From CAYLNL01 sp964385175 (lineage in GTDB: Bacteria > Bacteroidota > Bacteroidia > Flavobacteriales > Flavobacteriaceae), in contig CAYLNL010000002.1 of NCBI GenBank assembly GCA_964385175.1, positions 1 to 64,000 on the forward strand: DNA of 64,000 nucleotides, written 5' to 3'. The notes under the pieces were generated by a model, which did no database searches, was not told the DNA's origin, and was given only the letters and a program-made list of their open reading frames with translations. Positions 17,101-24,362 of this stretch are shown here, piece by piece; the stretch's first letter is position 1; each line of letters begins with the position of its first letter. The position numbers and the translations under genes are program-made.

Positions 17101-17116
17101 TGTATTATTGTTTACT

Positions 17117-17149
17117 GAAAAAAGCTGCCTTAAAAGGCAGCTTTTTTTT
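17117..17149. terminator. Intrinsic terminator after yceI-like gene
   Basis: The stem AAAAGCTGCCT / AGGCAGCTTTT with a 4-base loop is flanked by A and T runs, so it can act for both the YceI gene and the convergent PaiB gene. Confidence 0.88.
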
Positions 17150-17172
17150 AGCCATACTTCTCCCCTATTTTC

Positions 17173-17802
17173 TTATGGTTTCTCTGGCTTCCCCAGCGCT
17201 TCCATCTTTTCGGCAAGGTATGTATCGGCAGCAGTTCCCCGCTCTTTCAGCTTGGAAATAATGTTAGAGAAATCGGCCGCATTCCTGTTTTGGCTCAGTT
17301 TAAAGTTGGGCAAAACCTCGTCAACAGACAGGGTGAAACCCACCAGCCCCCGCATTTCTTTTTTGAGAAAACCGGGCGGTAAATTGCCTACCCTATAGTT
17401 ATCGCCATTCTCTTTTTCCCTCACAGAGGTGCTATGCGCCAACAGCTTCACCAATTCCTCCGGGTCATCAATAAGAGTGGCATTTCCATAAATATGAACG
17501 GCGATATAGTTGGCGGTGGGAACATTGAGGTGGCCATACCAACTGGGAGAAATGTAAGAGCCCGGGGTGCTAAATATAGCGAGCGCTCTTTGCCCCGCCA
17601 GGCTGCGCCATTGCTCATTAGCCCTTGCCAGGTGCCCCCATAAATAGGGCTTGCCATTGGCATCGGTGAGCAAATCGAACGGGATATGGGTGGCTACGGG
17701 AGTGTGCTTATCTATGCTTACCAAAATGCCAAACTGGAGTTCTTTTACCAGTTGAAGCGCCGCCTGAATATCGGGGTTATAAAAATGTGGGGGAATATAC
17801 AT
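17173..17802 (-). CDS. FMN-binding PaiB-like protein
   Basis: A 209-residue protein of the PaiB family (FMN-binding split barrel, often called a negative transcriptional regulator). Recognisable parts are MYIPPHFYNPD at the start, LQFGILVSIDKHTPVATHIPF, YLWGHLARANEQW, YISPSWYGHLNVPTANYIAVHIYG and GLVGFTLSVDEVLPNFKLSQN. The length is normal. In Bacillus the family was linked to repression of sporulation and protease genes, but a direct DNA-binding role elsewhere is unproven. It stands alone and shares a terminator with the YceI gene. Confidence 0.9.
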   Translation of the reverse strand: MYIPPHFYNPDIQAALQLVKELQFGILVSIDKHTPVATHIPFDLLTDANGKPYLWGHLARANEQWRSLAGQRALAIFSTPGSYISPSWYGHLNVPTANYIAVHIYGNATLIDDPEELVKLLAHSTSVREKENGDNYRVGNLPPGFLKKEMRGLVGFTLSVDEVLPNFKLSQNRNAADFSNIISKLKERGTAADTYLAEKMEALGKPEKP

Positions 17803-17934
17803 CTGGGCAAATTTCTATTTTGTTGTTAATAAACCTATACCTACGGCTGCCAAAACGCATTGTGGCTATAGCCCGGTAAGCGCTAAAAGTAGTTATTTCT
17901 TTCCGATTCATGCATATATTTACACTGAAATTCT

Positions 17935-18534
17935 ATGGGAATGAAAAAAGTTTTGCTCATAGACAATTACGATAGTTTCACCTACAACCTGGTGCATTAC
18001 CTGGAGGCTTTGCATTGCGAGGTTGTTGTGAAACGCAACGATGCATTCACCCTGCAGGAGGTGAATGCCTATAACAACCTGGTTCTTTCTCCCGGCCCCG
18101 GTATCCCCGATGAGGCTGGTTTATTAAAAGCGCTTCTCACAGTATATGCGCCGTATAAACATATCCTGGGAATTTGCCTGGGCATGCAAGCCATTGCAGA
18201 GGTGTTTGGCGGAACGCTCATCAACCTCTCTCAGCCCTGTCATGGGGTAGCTACCGATATATATCCTATGGTAACCAACGAATCTTTATTTGCCGGCTTA
18301 GAAGCTCCCTTCAAGGCAGGGCGCTACCACTCCTGGGCGGTGAGCCCCAGCCTGCCCGCCTGTTTAGAGGCCACCTCGGTAGATGCCGCCGGATGCATTA
18401 TGTCTCTCCGCCACAGGCAGTATGCAGTAAAAGGCTTGCAATATCACCCCGAGTCTATCTTAACTCCCTGCGGAAAAAAAATACTGGCAAACTGGCTGCA
18501 CGAGTGCCGGGAGGAGGTGCCGGTTTCTCTATAG
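17935..18534 (+). CDS. Anthranilate/aminodeoxychorismate synthase glutamine amidotransferase subunit
   Basis: A 199-residue class I glutamine amidotransferase. It begins LLIDNYDSFTYNLVHYLE and contains NLVLSPGPGIPDEAG, the nucleophile elbow LGICLGMQAIAE, and the catalytic His and Glu in QYHPESIL, with RYHSWAV before it. These are the marks of TrpG/PabA, which supply ammonia to anthranilate synthase (tryptophan) or aminodeoxychorismate synthase (folate). No trp genes are nearby, so the pathway cannot be decided; a stand-alone location favours PabA or an amphibolic role. The start could be 17935 or the ATG at 17941. Confidence 0.88.
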   Translation: MGMKKVLLIDNYDSFTYNLVHYLEALHCEVVVKRNDAFTLQEVNAYNNLVLSPGPGIPDEAGLLKALLTVYAPYKHILGICLGMQAIAEVFGGTLINLSQPCHGVATDIYPMVTNESLFAGLEAPFKAGRYHSWAVSPSLPACLEATSVDAAGCIMSLRHRQYAVKGLQYHPESILTPCGKKILANWLHECREEVPVSL

Positions 18535-18588
18535 ATTTTTGTAACTGGAATTTTTGAGCGATTTTTACACTCATTTTAAATTTCCCAG

Positions 18589-19146
18589 ATGCAAAAAACA
18601 TCCCGACAGTATGATGAGGTGATGGTTGCCTGCAGGGCGCTTTTCCTGCAAAAAATGCACGACTACGGAAGCGCCTGGCGCATTTTGCGGCTTCCTTCGC
18701 TCACCGACCAGGTGTTTATAAAAGCCCAACGCATCCGCAGCCTCCAGGAAAAGCAGGAGCGAAAGGTGGATGAGGGAGATGGTCCTGAGTTTATGGGTAT
18801 TGTGAACTACAGTCTCATGGCGCTCATCCAGTTGGAAAAAGGGGTTGCCGAGCAGCCGGATATGTCGGTTGAAGAGGCGGTACGCTGGTATGATGAAAAG
18901 GCGGCCGAAACGAAAGCGCTCATGGAACGCAAAAACCACGACTACGGGGAGGCATGGCGCGAGATGCGGATGGGTTCGCTGGTGGATTTGATTTTGCAGA
19001 AGCTGCTGCGCATTAAGCAAATAGAAGATAACCGGGGAAAAACGCGGGTGAGCGAAGGAATAGATGCTAACTACCAGGATATTGTGAACTACGCAGTGTT
19101 TGCGCTTATTTTATTGTCGGAGAAAAGGAGCGAAACTACCCGGTAA
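18589..19146 (+). CDS. DUF1599 protein with two tandem copies of the domain
   Basis: A 185-residue cytoplasmic protein made of two similar halves. The first has QKMHDYGSAWRILR, KAQRIRSLQEK and GIVNYSLMALIQLE; the second has ERKNHDYGEAWREMR, KLLRIKQIED and DIVNYAVFALILL. This is the DUF1599 domain (a nucleotide-modification-associated domain in some phage contexts), and the duplicated form is common in Flavobacteriia. The biochemical function is unknown to me. It is the last ordinary gene before the accessory island. Confidence 0.85.
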   Translation: MQKTSRQYDEVMVACRALFLQKMHDYGSAWRILRLPSLTDQVFIKAQRIRSLQEKQERKVDEGDGPEFMGIVNYSLMALIQLEKGVAEQPDMSVEEAVRWYDEKAAETKALMERKNHDYGEAWREMRMGSLVDLILQKLLRIKQIEDNRGKTRVSEGIDANYQDIVNYAVFALILLSEKRSETTR

Positions 19147-19380
19147 CTAGTTTTCGCGCGGGCGCGCTTGTGTGGGCGGGGAGGCACGGTGGTACGAGCG
19201 TGACGCTCGCACCAGTACAGGAAAACAATTACGCATGCGCGCTTGTGTACGCCCCGCTACCGCCCGAATCTTTTCGGGTGGTATTCTGAGCCTCCTGGCT
19301 TGTGCCTCCCGCGAGCGCCTGCGTACACCCGCGCGCACAGGCACGCCCCTGCGCGGGAGCGGTTTTTGTTTTAATTTCTA
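19147..19380. repeat. GC-rich dispersed repeat, copy A
   Basis: This begins the 405-bp gap between the DUF1599 gene and mntA. It contains a REP-like hairpin (19191-19213, GGTACGAGCG / CGCTCGCACC with one mismatch) and a 123-bp core (19252-19374) that is highly similar to copy B at 20271-20394. The core carries a CCGAA/TTCGG hairpin and GC-rich palindromic segments. It is far more GC-rich than the genes beside it. Bases 19381-19539 are AT-richer, with no further feature until the mntA promoter. Confidence 0.8.
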
Positions 19381-19539
19381 AGTTGGGGGAGCGGGTTTTT
19401 CTTACTTTTAGACTAATAGCAGCCGGAATACTGAATCCCCTACTGTGGCAAGCCTTGGACATTAAGACTAATGGCAAAAATAGCACAGTTGATGAATCAA
19501 GATTTAGTAAAATGATTTTTGCGATCGAATATAAAGTCG

Positions 19540-19547
19540 TATGTTTG
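19540..19547 (+). promoter_or_regulatory. Promoter of the mntA-hepT pair
   Basis: TATGTTTG (19540-19547) matches TAnnTTTG, and TTTG at 19518-19521 lies 18 bp upstream as the -33 element. The mntA ATG starts only 4 bp after the -7 box, so the transcript may have no or almost no leader. Confidence 0.7.
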
Positions 19548-19551
19548 AATT

Positions 19552-19842
19552 ATGAGAACATTACAAGAAATAAAAAATATCCTGGATAATCATAAAGGTA
19601 GATTATTTCGCGATTATCCAATTAAATCTATGGCAATTTTTGGTTCTTATTCTCGCAGAGAACAAAATGATTCTAGTGATTTGGATATACTTGTTGAGTT
19701 TTCTGACAAGATTGGAGTGAGATTTATTGATTTAGCTGATGAATTAGAAAATATTATTGGGTTTAAGGTAGATTTAGTTTCAAAAAATGGAATTAAAGAA
19801 AAATATCTAAAATCAATAGATTCAGATTTAATATATGTCTAA
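19552..19842 (+). CDS. mntA: MNT-family nucleotidyltransferase antitoxin MntA
   Basis: A 96-residue minimal nucleotidyltransferase. The exact GSX10DXD motif is present (GS at 31-32, D43 and D45), with a third likely metal-binding Asp in FKVDLVS (D74). In the characterised MntA/HepT pairs, this enzyme neutralises the HEPN toxin by transferring AMP to a tyrosine next to its active site. It overlaps the downstream hepT by 8 bp (ATGTCTAA), so the pair is translationally coupled. It is AT-rich compared with the flanking repeats and housekeeping genes, suggesting acquisition by transfer. Confidence 0.93.
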   Translation: MRTLQEIKNILDNHKGRLFRDYPIKSMAIFGSYSRREQNDSSDLDILVEFSDKIGVRFIDLADELENIIGFKVDLVSKNGIKEKYLKSIDSDLIYV

Positions 19843-20203
19843 GCGTGATACATTATTGTTACTAGATGATATGTTGCAATCTGCCCGGAAGATTAAGCAA
19901 TATACAAAAGGGCTTGATTACAATGCGTTTTTAGCAGATGATAAAACAATAGATGCTGTTGTTAGAAATTTTGAAATAATTGGAGAAGCGGCTAATCGCC
20001 TTGACCTTGATTTTAGAGATAAAAACCTGGAGATTGAATGGAAAAGAATACGGGGATTTCGTAATCGTATAGTTCATGATTATTTTGGGATTGATTATGA
20101 AATTGTTTGGAGTATAATAGAAACCTATTTAGATGAGTTGATCGATTGGCTGGACGCGATAACAGCGAATACTAAAAAACCAAATAGCCCTAACACGCTA
20201 TAA
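19835..20203 (+). CDS. hepT: HEPN-domain toxin HepT
   Basis: A 122-residue all-helical HEPN protein. The RX4HXY motif is intact as R76, H81 and Y83 in the segment RNRIVHDY; in characterised homologues the Arg and His form the RNase site and the Tyr is the residue AMPylated by MntA. KTIDAVVRNFEIIGEAANRL is also typical of the family. With mntA it forms a complete, apparently functional type VII toxin-antitoxin module. It is followed by GC-rich repeat copy B. Some such pairs act in phage defence, but nothing in the sequence proves that here. Confidence 0.93.
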   Translation: MSKRDTLLLLDDMLQSARKIKQYTKGLDYNAFLADDKTIDAVVRNFEIIGEAANRLDLDFRDKNLEIEWKRIRGFRNRIVHDYFGIDYEIVWSIIETYLDELIDWLDAITANTKKPNSPNTL

Positions 20204-20400
20204 ATGCCATTTGTCGGACCCCTGCTGGTGCGAGCCGCTTGGCTCGTACCTTCCCACTCCGCAAAGTCTCCCCCGCTACCGCCCGAATCCTTTCGGGTGG
20301 TATTCTGAGCCTCCTGGCTTGTGCCTCCCGCGAGCGCCTGCGTACACCCGTGCATATACAGGTGCGCGTCTGCGCGGGAGCGGGTTTTGTTTTAACTCCA
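20204..20400. repeat. GC-rich dispersed repeat, copy B
   Basis: Contains a hairpin GGTGCGAGC / GCTCGTACC (20227-20250) and the core 20271-20394 shared with copy A. In copy A the hairpin arms are in the opposite order. It separates mntA-hepT from the GHKL-nuclease gene. No gene is present between 20204 and 20475. Confidence 0.82.
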
Positions 20401-20475
20401 AAGCCGGGAGACTTCGGGAAGCGGGTGAAAAATGAATAGAGATAATTTTGTTACTTTGCTTGCTAAAACTCAAAA

Positions 20476-22191
20476 ATGGCACAAATTAATTTTTTACAAC
20501 AGGGAATAGGCCATATTAGGCAAAGTGTTATTGATATAGATGACAGCTACAATAATGACTGGGATATACTTGCAGAGTTGATTCAGAACTCTGTTGATGC
20601 AATAAGAAAAGCGGAAAGGAAAACGGACGGAAAGCTAACAATCACTGTAAACTGTCAAAGTAAAACCATAGTTGTTGAAGATAACGGAATAGGGATTGAA
20701 AACAAAGATATTCCTGCATTGATGTGTATGTTTGGGACCAATAAGAAAGACGACGAACGATCTGTCGGAGAAAAAGGTGTTGGCTTAAAATTTGCTATTT
20801 TTTCGTGCAACGATTTTTCCTTGAAAACTCATACTCAAAGTGGTTCGTCTTATGCGAGGGTAGTAGATGCTTATAATTGGAAAATAGGAACTGAAGAAAA
20901 AGAATTGCCGTTAGAATATGATAGGTTGAATGAAGATGGTGAAGGAACGTCAGTTACTTTGAACAGGGTTATTGATTGCCCAATTTTTGACCTAACATTT
21001 CATCAGTTAAAGTATGTTCTAAGAACTAAAACAGCAGTGGGCAATACTATTTCATTGTGGGATGAAGATGACATTGATATTTCAGTTTTTTTAAAATATG
21101 TAAATCCTGATGGAAGAGAAGAAACTGAAAAAATACCTTTCAGATATTGGCTACCATATGAAGGGCTCGCACCTACTGATAAAATAAGCATGACAGAATA
21201 TTACGAGTATATCCGTACGGATAGAACTGACCAGCAAAAAAGAATTAAACTAAAAAACAAGGTAATTTATCATACTAAAAAGTTTGATCAGAAAAATAGG
21301 AATATAAATGCTGTAATTTGTTTTGTCCCTAAGCGGGCAACATGGGAATCATTAACTCAAAATGCAAAACTCGCAACCGAAGAACAATTAAGTAGAGAAG
21401 AATTTTTACAGGCGGTTTCGTATGCTACATTGCAGCCAGGAATTTATACCTCAGTCAAAGGTATGCCAACTGGGATTAGGGTGGAACACCCAATAACCGG
21501 TTCCGCTGGAACTTGGGGACAAGTATTCATGCTGTTTGAAGACAGAAAATTAAGATTTGATATTGGAAGAAAGTCAATACATGGTAAAACTGCTCGAATA
21601 TATCAAGAATATGCAAGAGATTTATTTAATGAATTCAGAAAAACATTTTTAAAATATGTGTCTGGTGATATTCCTGAAGTCGCATCATGGGATAAAGATG
21701 AAGTTTTTAAAGAGATTGAAGGGTTGGTTGATTTAAAAAATGATATAACTAAATTTTTAAAAACACCAAGAGATCAAGAAGGTACTGTTGCTGCTCTATT
21801 TTTTGAAGCGATTGGGAATGGAAACATAACACAAATATCTCCGCTTGTGTCGGGTTATAAAAACAGATATGATTTATATGCTATGTGGGAGGGTAAACGA
21901 GTAGTGATGGAGTTTAAGTCTAATTTGTATAAAATAATAAAGGACTTTAATGATGAGACTAAACTCTTTAATGAAGTTGATTGTGTTGTCTGCTGGGATG
22001 TGTCGGAAGATGATGCCCAACAATTCAGAGATGTAGGAATAACATTAGAAGAAGTTCCAGAAGAAAGTATATTAAATCCATCAGTCAACAAGTTTCCCAA
22101 CTCTACGCACGTGCTAAGATTATCTGGAATGATAAAGCCAATATATGTAATTGATATGAAGATATTGCTGAAGGGTAAATCTGTTGGTTAG
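20476..22191 (+). CDS. GHKL (MORC/Hsp90-like) ATPase fused to a PD-(D/E)XK-like nuclease domain
   Basis: A 571-residue protein. The N-terminal 200 or so residues form a GHKL ATPase: N-box ELIQNSVDA (34-42, with E34 and N38), DNGIGI (69-74) and the ATP-lid GEKGVGLKFA (98-107). A middle region of about 220 residues (MORC/MutL S5-like position) follows. The C-terminus has a restriction-endonuclease-like signature: E444, D466 in RYDLY, then E479-F-K481 in VVMEFKS, with a hydrophobic VDCVVCW strand after it. Prokaryotic MORC-like GHKL ATPases fused to such nucleases are known from restriction- or defence-type contexts. It is AT-rich, stands between two GC-rich repeats and is close to a toxin-antitoxin pair. 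ATP-dependent DNA cleavage in defence is inferred, not shown. A weak promoter-like TTACTTTG lies at 20451-20458. Confidence 0.78.
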   Translation: MAQINFLQQGIGHIRQSVIDIDDSYNNDWDILAELIQNSVDAIRKAERKTDGKLTITVNCQSKTIVVEDNGIGIENKDIPALMCMFGTNKKDDERSVGEKGVGLKFAIFSCNDFSLKTHTQSGSSYARVVDAYNWKIGTEEKELPLEYDRLNEDGEGTSVTLNRVIDCPIFDLTFHQLKYVLRTKTAVGNTISLWDEDDIDISVFLKYVNPDGREETEKIPFRYWLPYEGLAPTDKISMTEYYEYIRTDRTDQQKRIKLKNKVIYHTKKFDQKNRNINAVICFVPKRATWESLTQNAKLATEEQLSREEFLQAVSYATLQPGIYTSVKGMPTGIRVEHPITGSAGTWGQVFMLFEDRKLRFDIGRKSIHGKTARIYQEYARDLFNEFRKTFLKYVSGDIPEVASWDKDEVFKEIEGLVDLKNDITKFLKTPRDQEGTVAALFFEAIGNGNITQISPLVSGYKNRYDLYAMWEGKRVVMEFKSNLYKIIKDFNDETKLFNEVDCVVCWDVSEDDAQQFRDVGITLEEVPEESILNPSVNKFPNSTHVLRLSGMIKPIYVIDMKILLKGKSVG

Positions 22192-22380
22192 AATTATCCC
22201 TCACTGGTGTGAGTCTCTTGGCTCGTACCTCCCTGCTCCACAAAGTCTCCCTTGCATTATAGTATTTCCTCCCGGCTCGTGCCTCCCGCGAGCGCCTGCC
22301 CTCGCACCCCGCACACAGGCGCCTCCCGCCCGCGTGTACATGCACATCCCTGCGCCCGCGAGAGCACTCCCCTACTTTTT
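22192..22380. repeat. GC-rich dispersed repeat, copy C (diverged)
   Basis: Starts directly after the GHKL-nuclease stop codon. It has the hairpin region GGTGTGAG ... GGCTCGTACC (22206-22229) and the shared segment CTCGTGCCTCCCGCGAGCGC near 22276, but the rest has diverged from copies A and B. With them it brackets the accessory genes. Confidence 0.7.
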
Positions 22381-22428
22381 TTAACGTTCCCGCAGCGTCC
22401 CGTCCACCGTTCACAACCCCAAAACCCC

Positions 22429-22436
22429 TATTTTTG
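22429..22436 (+). promoter_or_regulatory. -7 box for ccsBA
   Basis: TATTTTTG matches TAnnTTTG, 24 bp before the ATG at 22461. It rules out the in-frame start at 22434, which would lie inside the promoter. Confidence 0.65.
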
Positions 22437-22460
22437 TACCCGGTTATTCAACAGGCACCC

Positions 22461-24362
22461 ATGAACGCACTCGCAAAAATACTCTTTTCCACCCGTTTCA
22501 CCGCCTTTCTCTTCATCGCCTTCGCCACCGCCATGGCAGTAGGCACCTTTGTAGAAAGCCGCTACAGCACCGAAACCGCCCGTATCTGGATTTACAACGC
22601 CCGTTGGTTCGAAACCATCATGCTCCTGTTCGCCCTCAATTTCTGCGGCAACATTGCCCGTTACCGGCTGTACCGGCGCGAAAAATGGGCTGTCCTCCTC
22701 CTCCACCTCTCCTTTATCCTCATCCTCCTCGGCGCCTTCGTTACCCGCTACTTCGGCTACGAAGGCATCATGCCCATACGCGAAGGCGAAACCGCCAACA
22801 CCTTCCTCACCGAAAAGACGTACCTCACCGTTTGGGTGGACGGCGACCTCAATGGCCAGCCCCGCCGCAAAACCCTGCAAGACGCCGTAATGATAACCCC
22901 CGAAGCCCAAGACGCCAGCCTTCCCTGGCGGTCCGACTTCAACGGACAGCCCTTCACCATTGCCTATGCCGGCTTTATAAAAGGCACTGAAGAGGCCTTT
23001 GTAACAGATCCGACCGGCGAGCCCTACCTGAAGCTGGTAGAAGCCTCCGACGGTGCCCGCCACGACCATTACCTGAAAAACGGCGAAATCGCCAATATTC
23101 ACAACCTGCTCTTCGCCCTCAATAAGCCCACCCCCGGCACCATTAACCTCACCGTTACCGACAGCCTCCTTACCCTCCAGTCCCCGTTTGAAGGAACTTT
23201 TATGCAAATGGCAGACCGGCTTGCTGGCCCCGTTCCCAAAGACAGCCTGCAACCCCTTCGCCTGCGCACCCTCTACACCCTTGCCGGCGTGCAGTTTGTC
23301 TTTCCCGAAGCCCCCGTGAAGGGCCGTTTTGACGTAGTAAAAGCTACCGGCGACGAAACCCCCGCTCAAGACGCCCTGATAGTGGATGTAACCGCAGGGA
23401 AAGAAACCCGCCGCGTAAAACTCCTCGGCGCCAAAGGAGCCTGGAACGAGCCCAAACGCATCCGCCTCGGCGACCTGGATTTTTCCCTCTCCTACGGCTC
23501 CATCCGCCGCGAACTGCCCTTTAGCCTCACCCTGCTCGATTTTATCGCCGAAAAATACCCGGGCACCGAAAAAAGCTACGCCTCCTACACCAGCAAAATC
23601 ACGGTGAACGACGGTAAACCCTTCGACTTTGATATTTATATGAACCACATCCTGGACCACCGCGGCTACCGCTTTTTCCAAGCCTCCTTTCAGCCCGACG
23701 AAAAAGGCACCATCCTCTCCGTAAATCACGACTTTTGGGGTACCTGGATTAGCTATACCGGTTACTTTTTGTTGTATGTGGGCTTGATGGGCATTTTGTT
23801 TTACGGCAAAACCCGTTTCAAAAACCTTTCCCGCCAGCTCAGAAACCTAAAAACTCCCCGCACTGCCCTTGTTCTTATGGCGATTTTTTTCGCCTCTTCC
23901 CAGGCCTTTTCCCAATCTGGCGCCCCCCAACCCAACCCTCACCGCCCCGGCTACACCCCCCCGGCAAATAGACTCTATCCTGCACGCCACGGCCGTTCCC
24001 GCCGAACAAGCCGCCGCCTTTGGCAGGCTGGTGATGCAAGACGATGGCGGCCGAATGAAACCCATAAACACTTTCGCCTCAGAGTTGCTCCGCAAAATGA
24101 GCAAGCACGACACCTACGCCGGCTTAGACGCCAACCAGGCCCTGCTCTCCATGATGCAGCGCCCCGCCCTCTGGTACCAGGCAGAGTGCATTTACCTGAA
24201 AAGAGGCAACGACAGTTTGCGCAAAATCATAGGGCTGCCCAAAGGAAAAAAATATGCCAAAGCCCTCGATTTCATAGATGCGCTGGGAAATTACAAATTA
24301 GCCCCCTACTTAGAAGCCGCCTACACCGCCCGCAACCCCAACCAGTTCCAGAAAGATTTTAA
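22461..24362 (+). CDS. ccsBA: Cytochrome c biogenesis CcsBA, ResB/CcsB half (frameshifted after about residue 500)
   Basis: Residues 1-500 are the ResB-like part: membrane helices near residues 8-25, 50-65 and 75-95, a large periplasmic region with FDIYMNHILDHRGYRFFQASF (about residues 391-411), and a helix at WISYTGYFLLYVGLMGILFY. In Flavobacteriia this is fused to the CcsA half in one protein of about 1,050 residues. Here the frame leaves the family sequence at a C7 run (23956-23962) and continues as an Arg/Pro-rich artefact to 24362. Removing one C would join it to the CcsA half. The system exports haem and attaches it to periplasmic apocytochrome c. The gene is clearly GC-richer than its neighbours. 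Confidence 0.85.
   Translation: MNALAKILFSTRFTAFLFIAFATAMAVGTFVESRYSTETARIWIYNARWFETIMLLFALNFCGNIARYRLYRREKWAVLLLHLSFILILLGAFVTRYFGYEGIMPIREGETANTFLTEKTYLTVWVDGDLNGQPRRKTLQDAVMITPEAQDASLPWRSDFNGQPFTIAYAGFIKGTEEAFVTDPTGEPYLKLVEASDGARHDHYLKNGEIANIHNLLFALNKPTPGTINLTVTDSLLTLQSPFEGTFMQMADRLAGPVPKDSLQPLRLRTLYTLAGVQFVFPEAPVKGRFDVVKATGDETPAQDALIVDVTAGKETRRVKLLGAKGAWNEPKRIRLGDLDFSLSYGSIRRELPFSLTLLDFIAEKYPGTEKSYASYTSKITVNDGKPFDFDIYMNHILDHRGYRFFQASFQPDEKGTILSVNHDFWGTWISYTGYFLLYVGLMGILFYGKTRFKNLSRQLRNLKTPRTALVLMAIFFASSQAFSQSGAPQPNPHRPGYTPPANRLYPARHGRSRRTSRRLWQAGDARRWRPNETHKHFRLRVAPQNEQARHLRRLRRQPGPALHDAAPRPLVPGRVHLPEKRQRQFAQNHRAAQRKKICQSPRFHRCAGKLQISPLLRSRLHRPQPQPVPERF

Noticed and set aside
19172..19589. 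Several short open frames within the GC-rich repeats
   Set aside because: Arg/Ala/Pro-rich frames in both directions that follow the repeat, with counterparts in copy B; no gene features.
19147..22380. Integrated prophage or conjugative element at the island
   Set aside because: No integrase, structural, transfer or transposase gene is present and no att-type direct repeats next to a tRNA were seen.
22428..23729. 433-codon open frame on the minus strand opposite ccsBA
   Set aside because: It lies antisense to the ResB-like coding part, has Gly/Val/Ala-rich composition typical of a shadow frame in GC-rich DNA, and matches no family.
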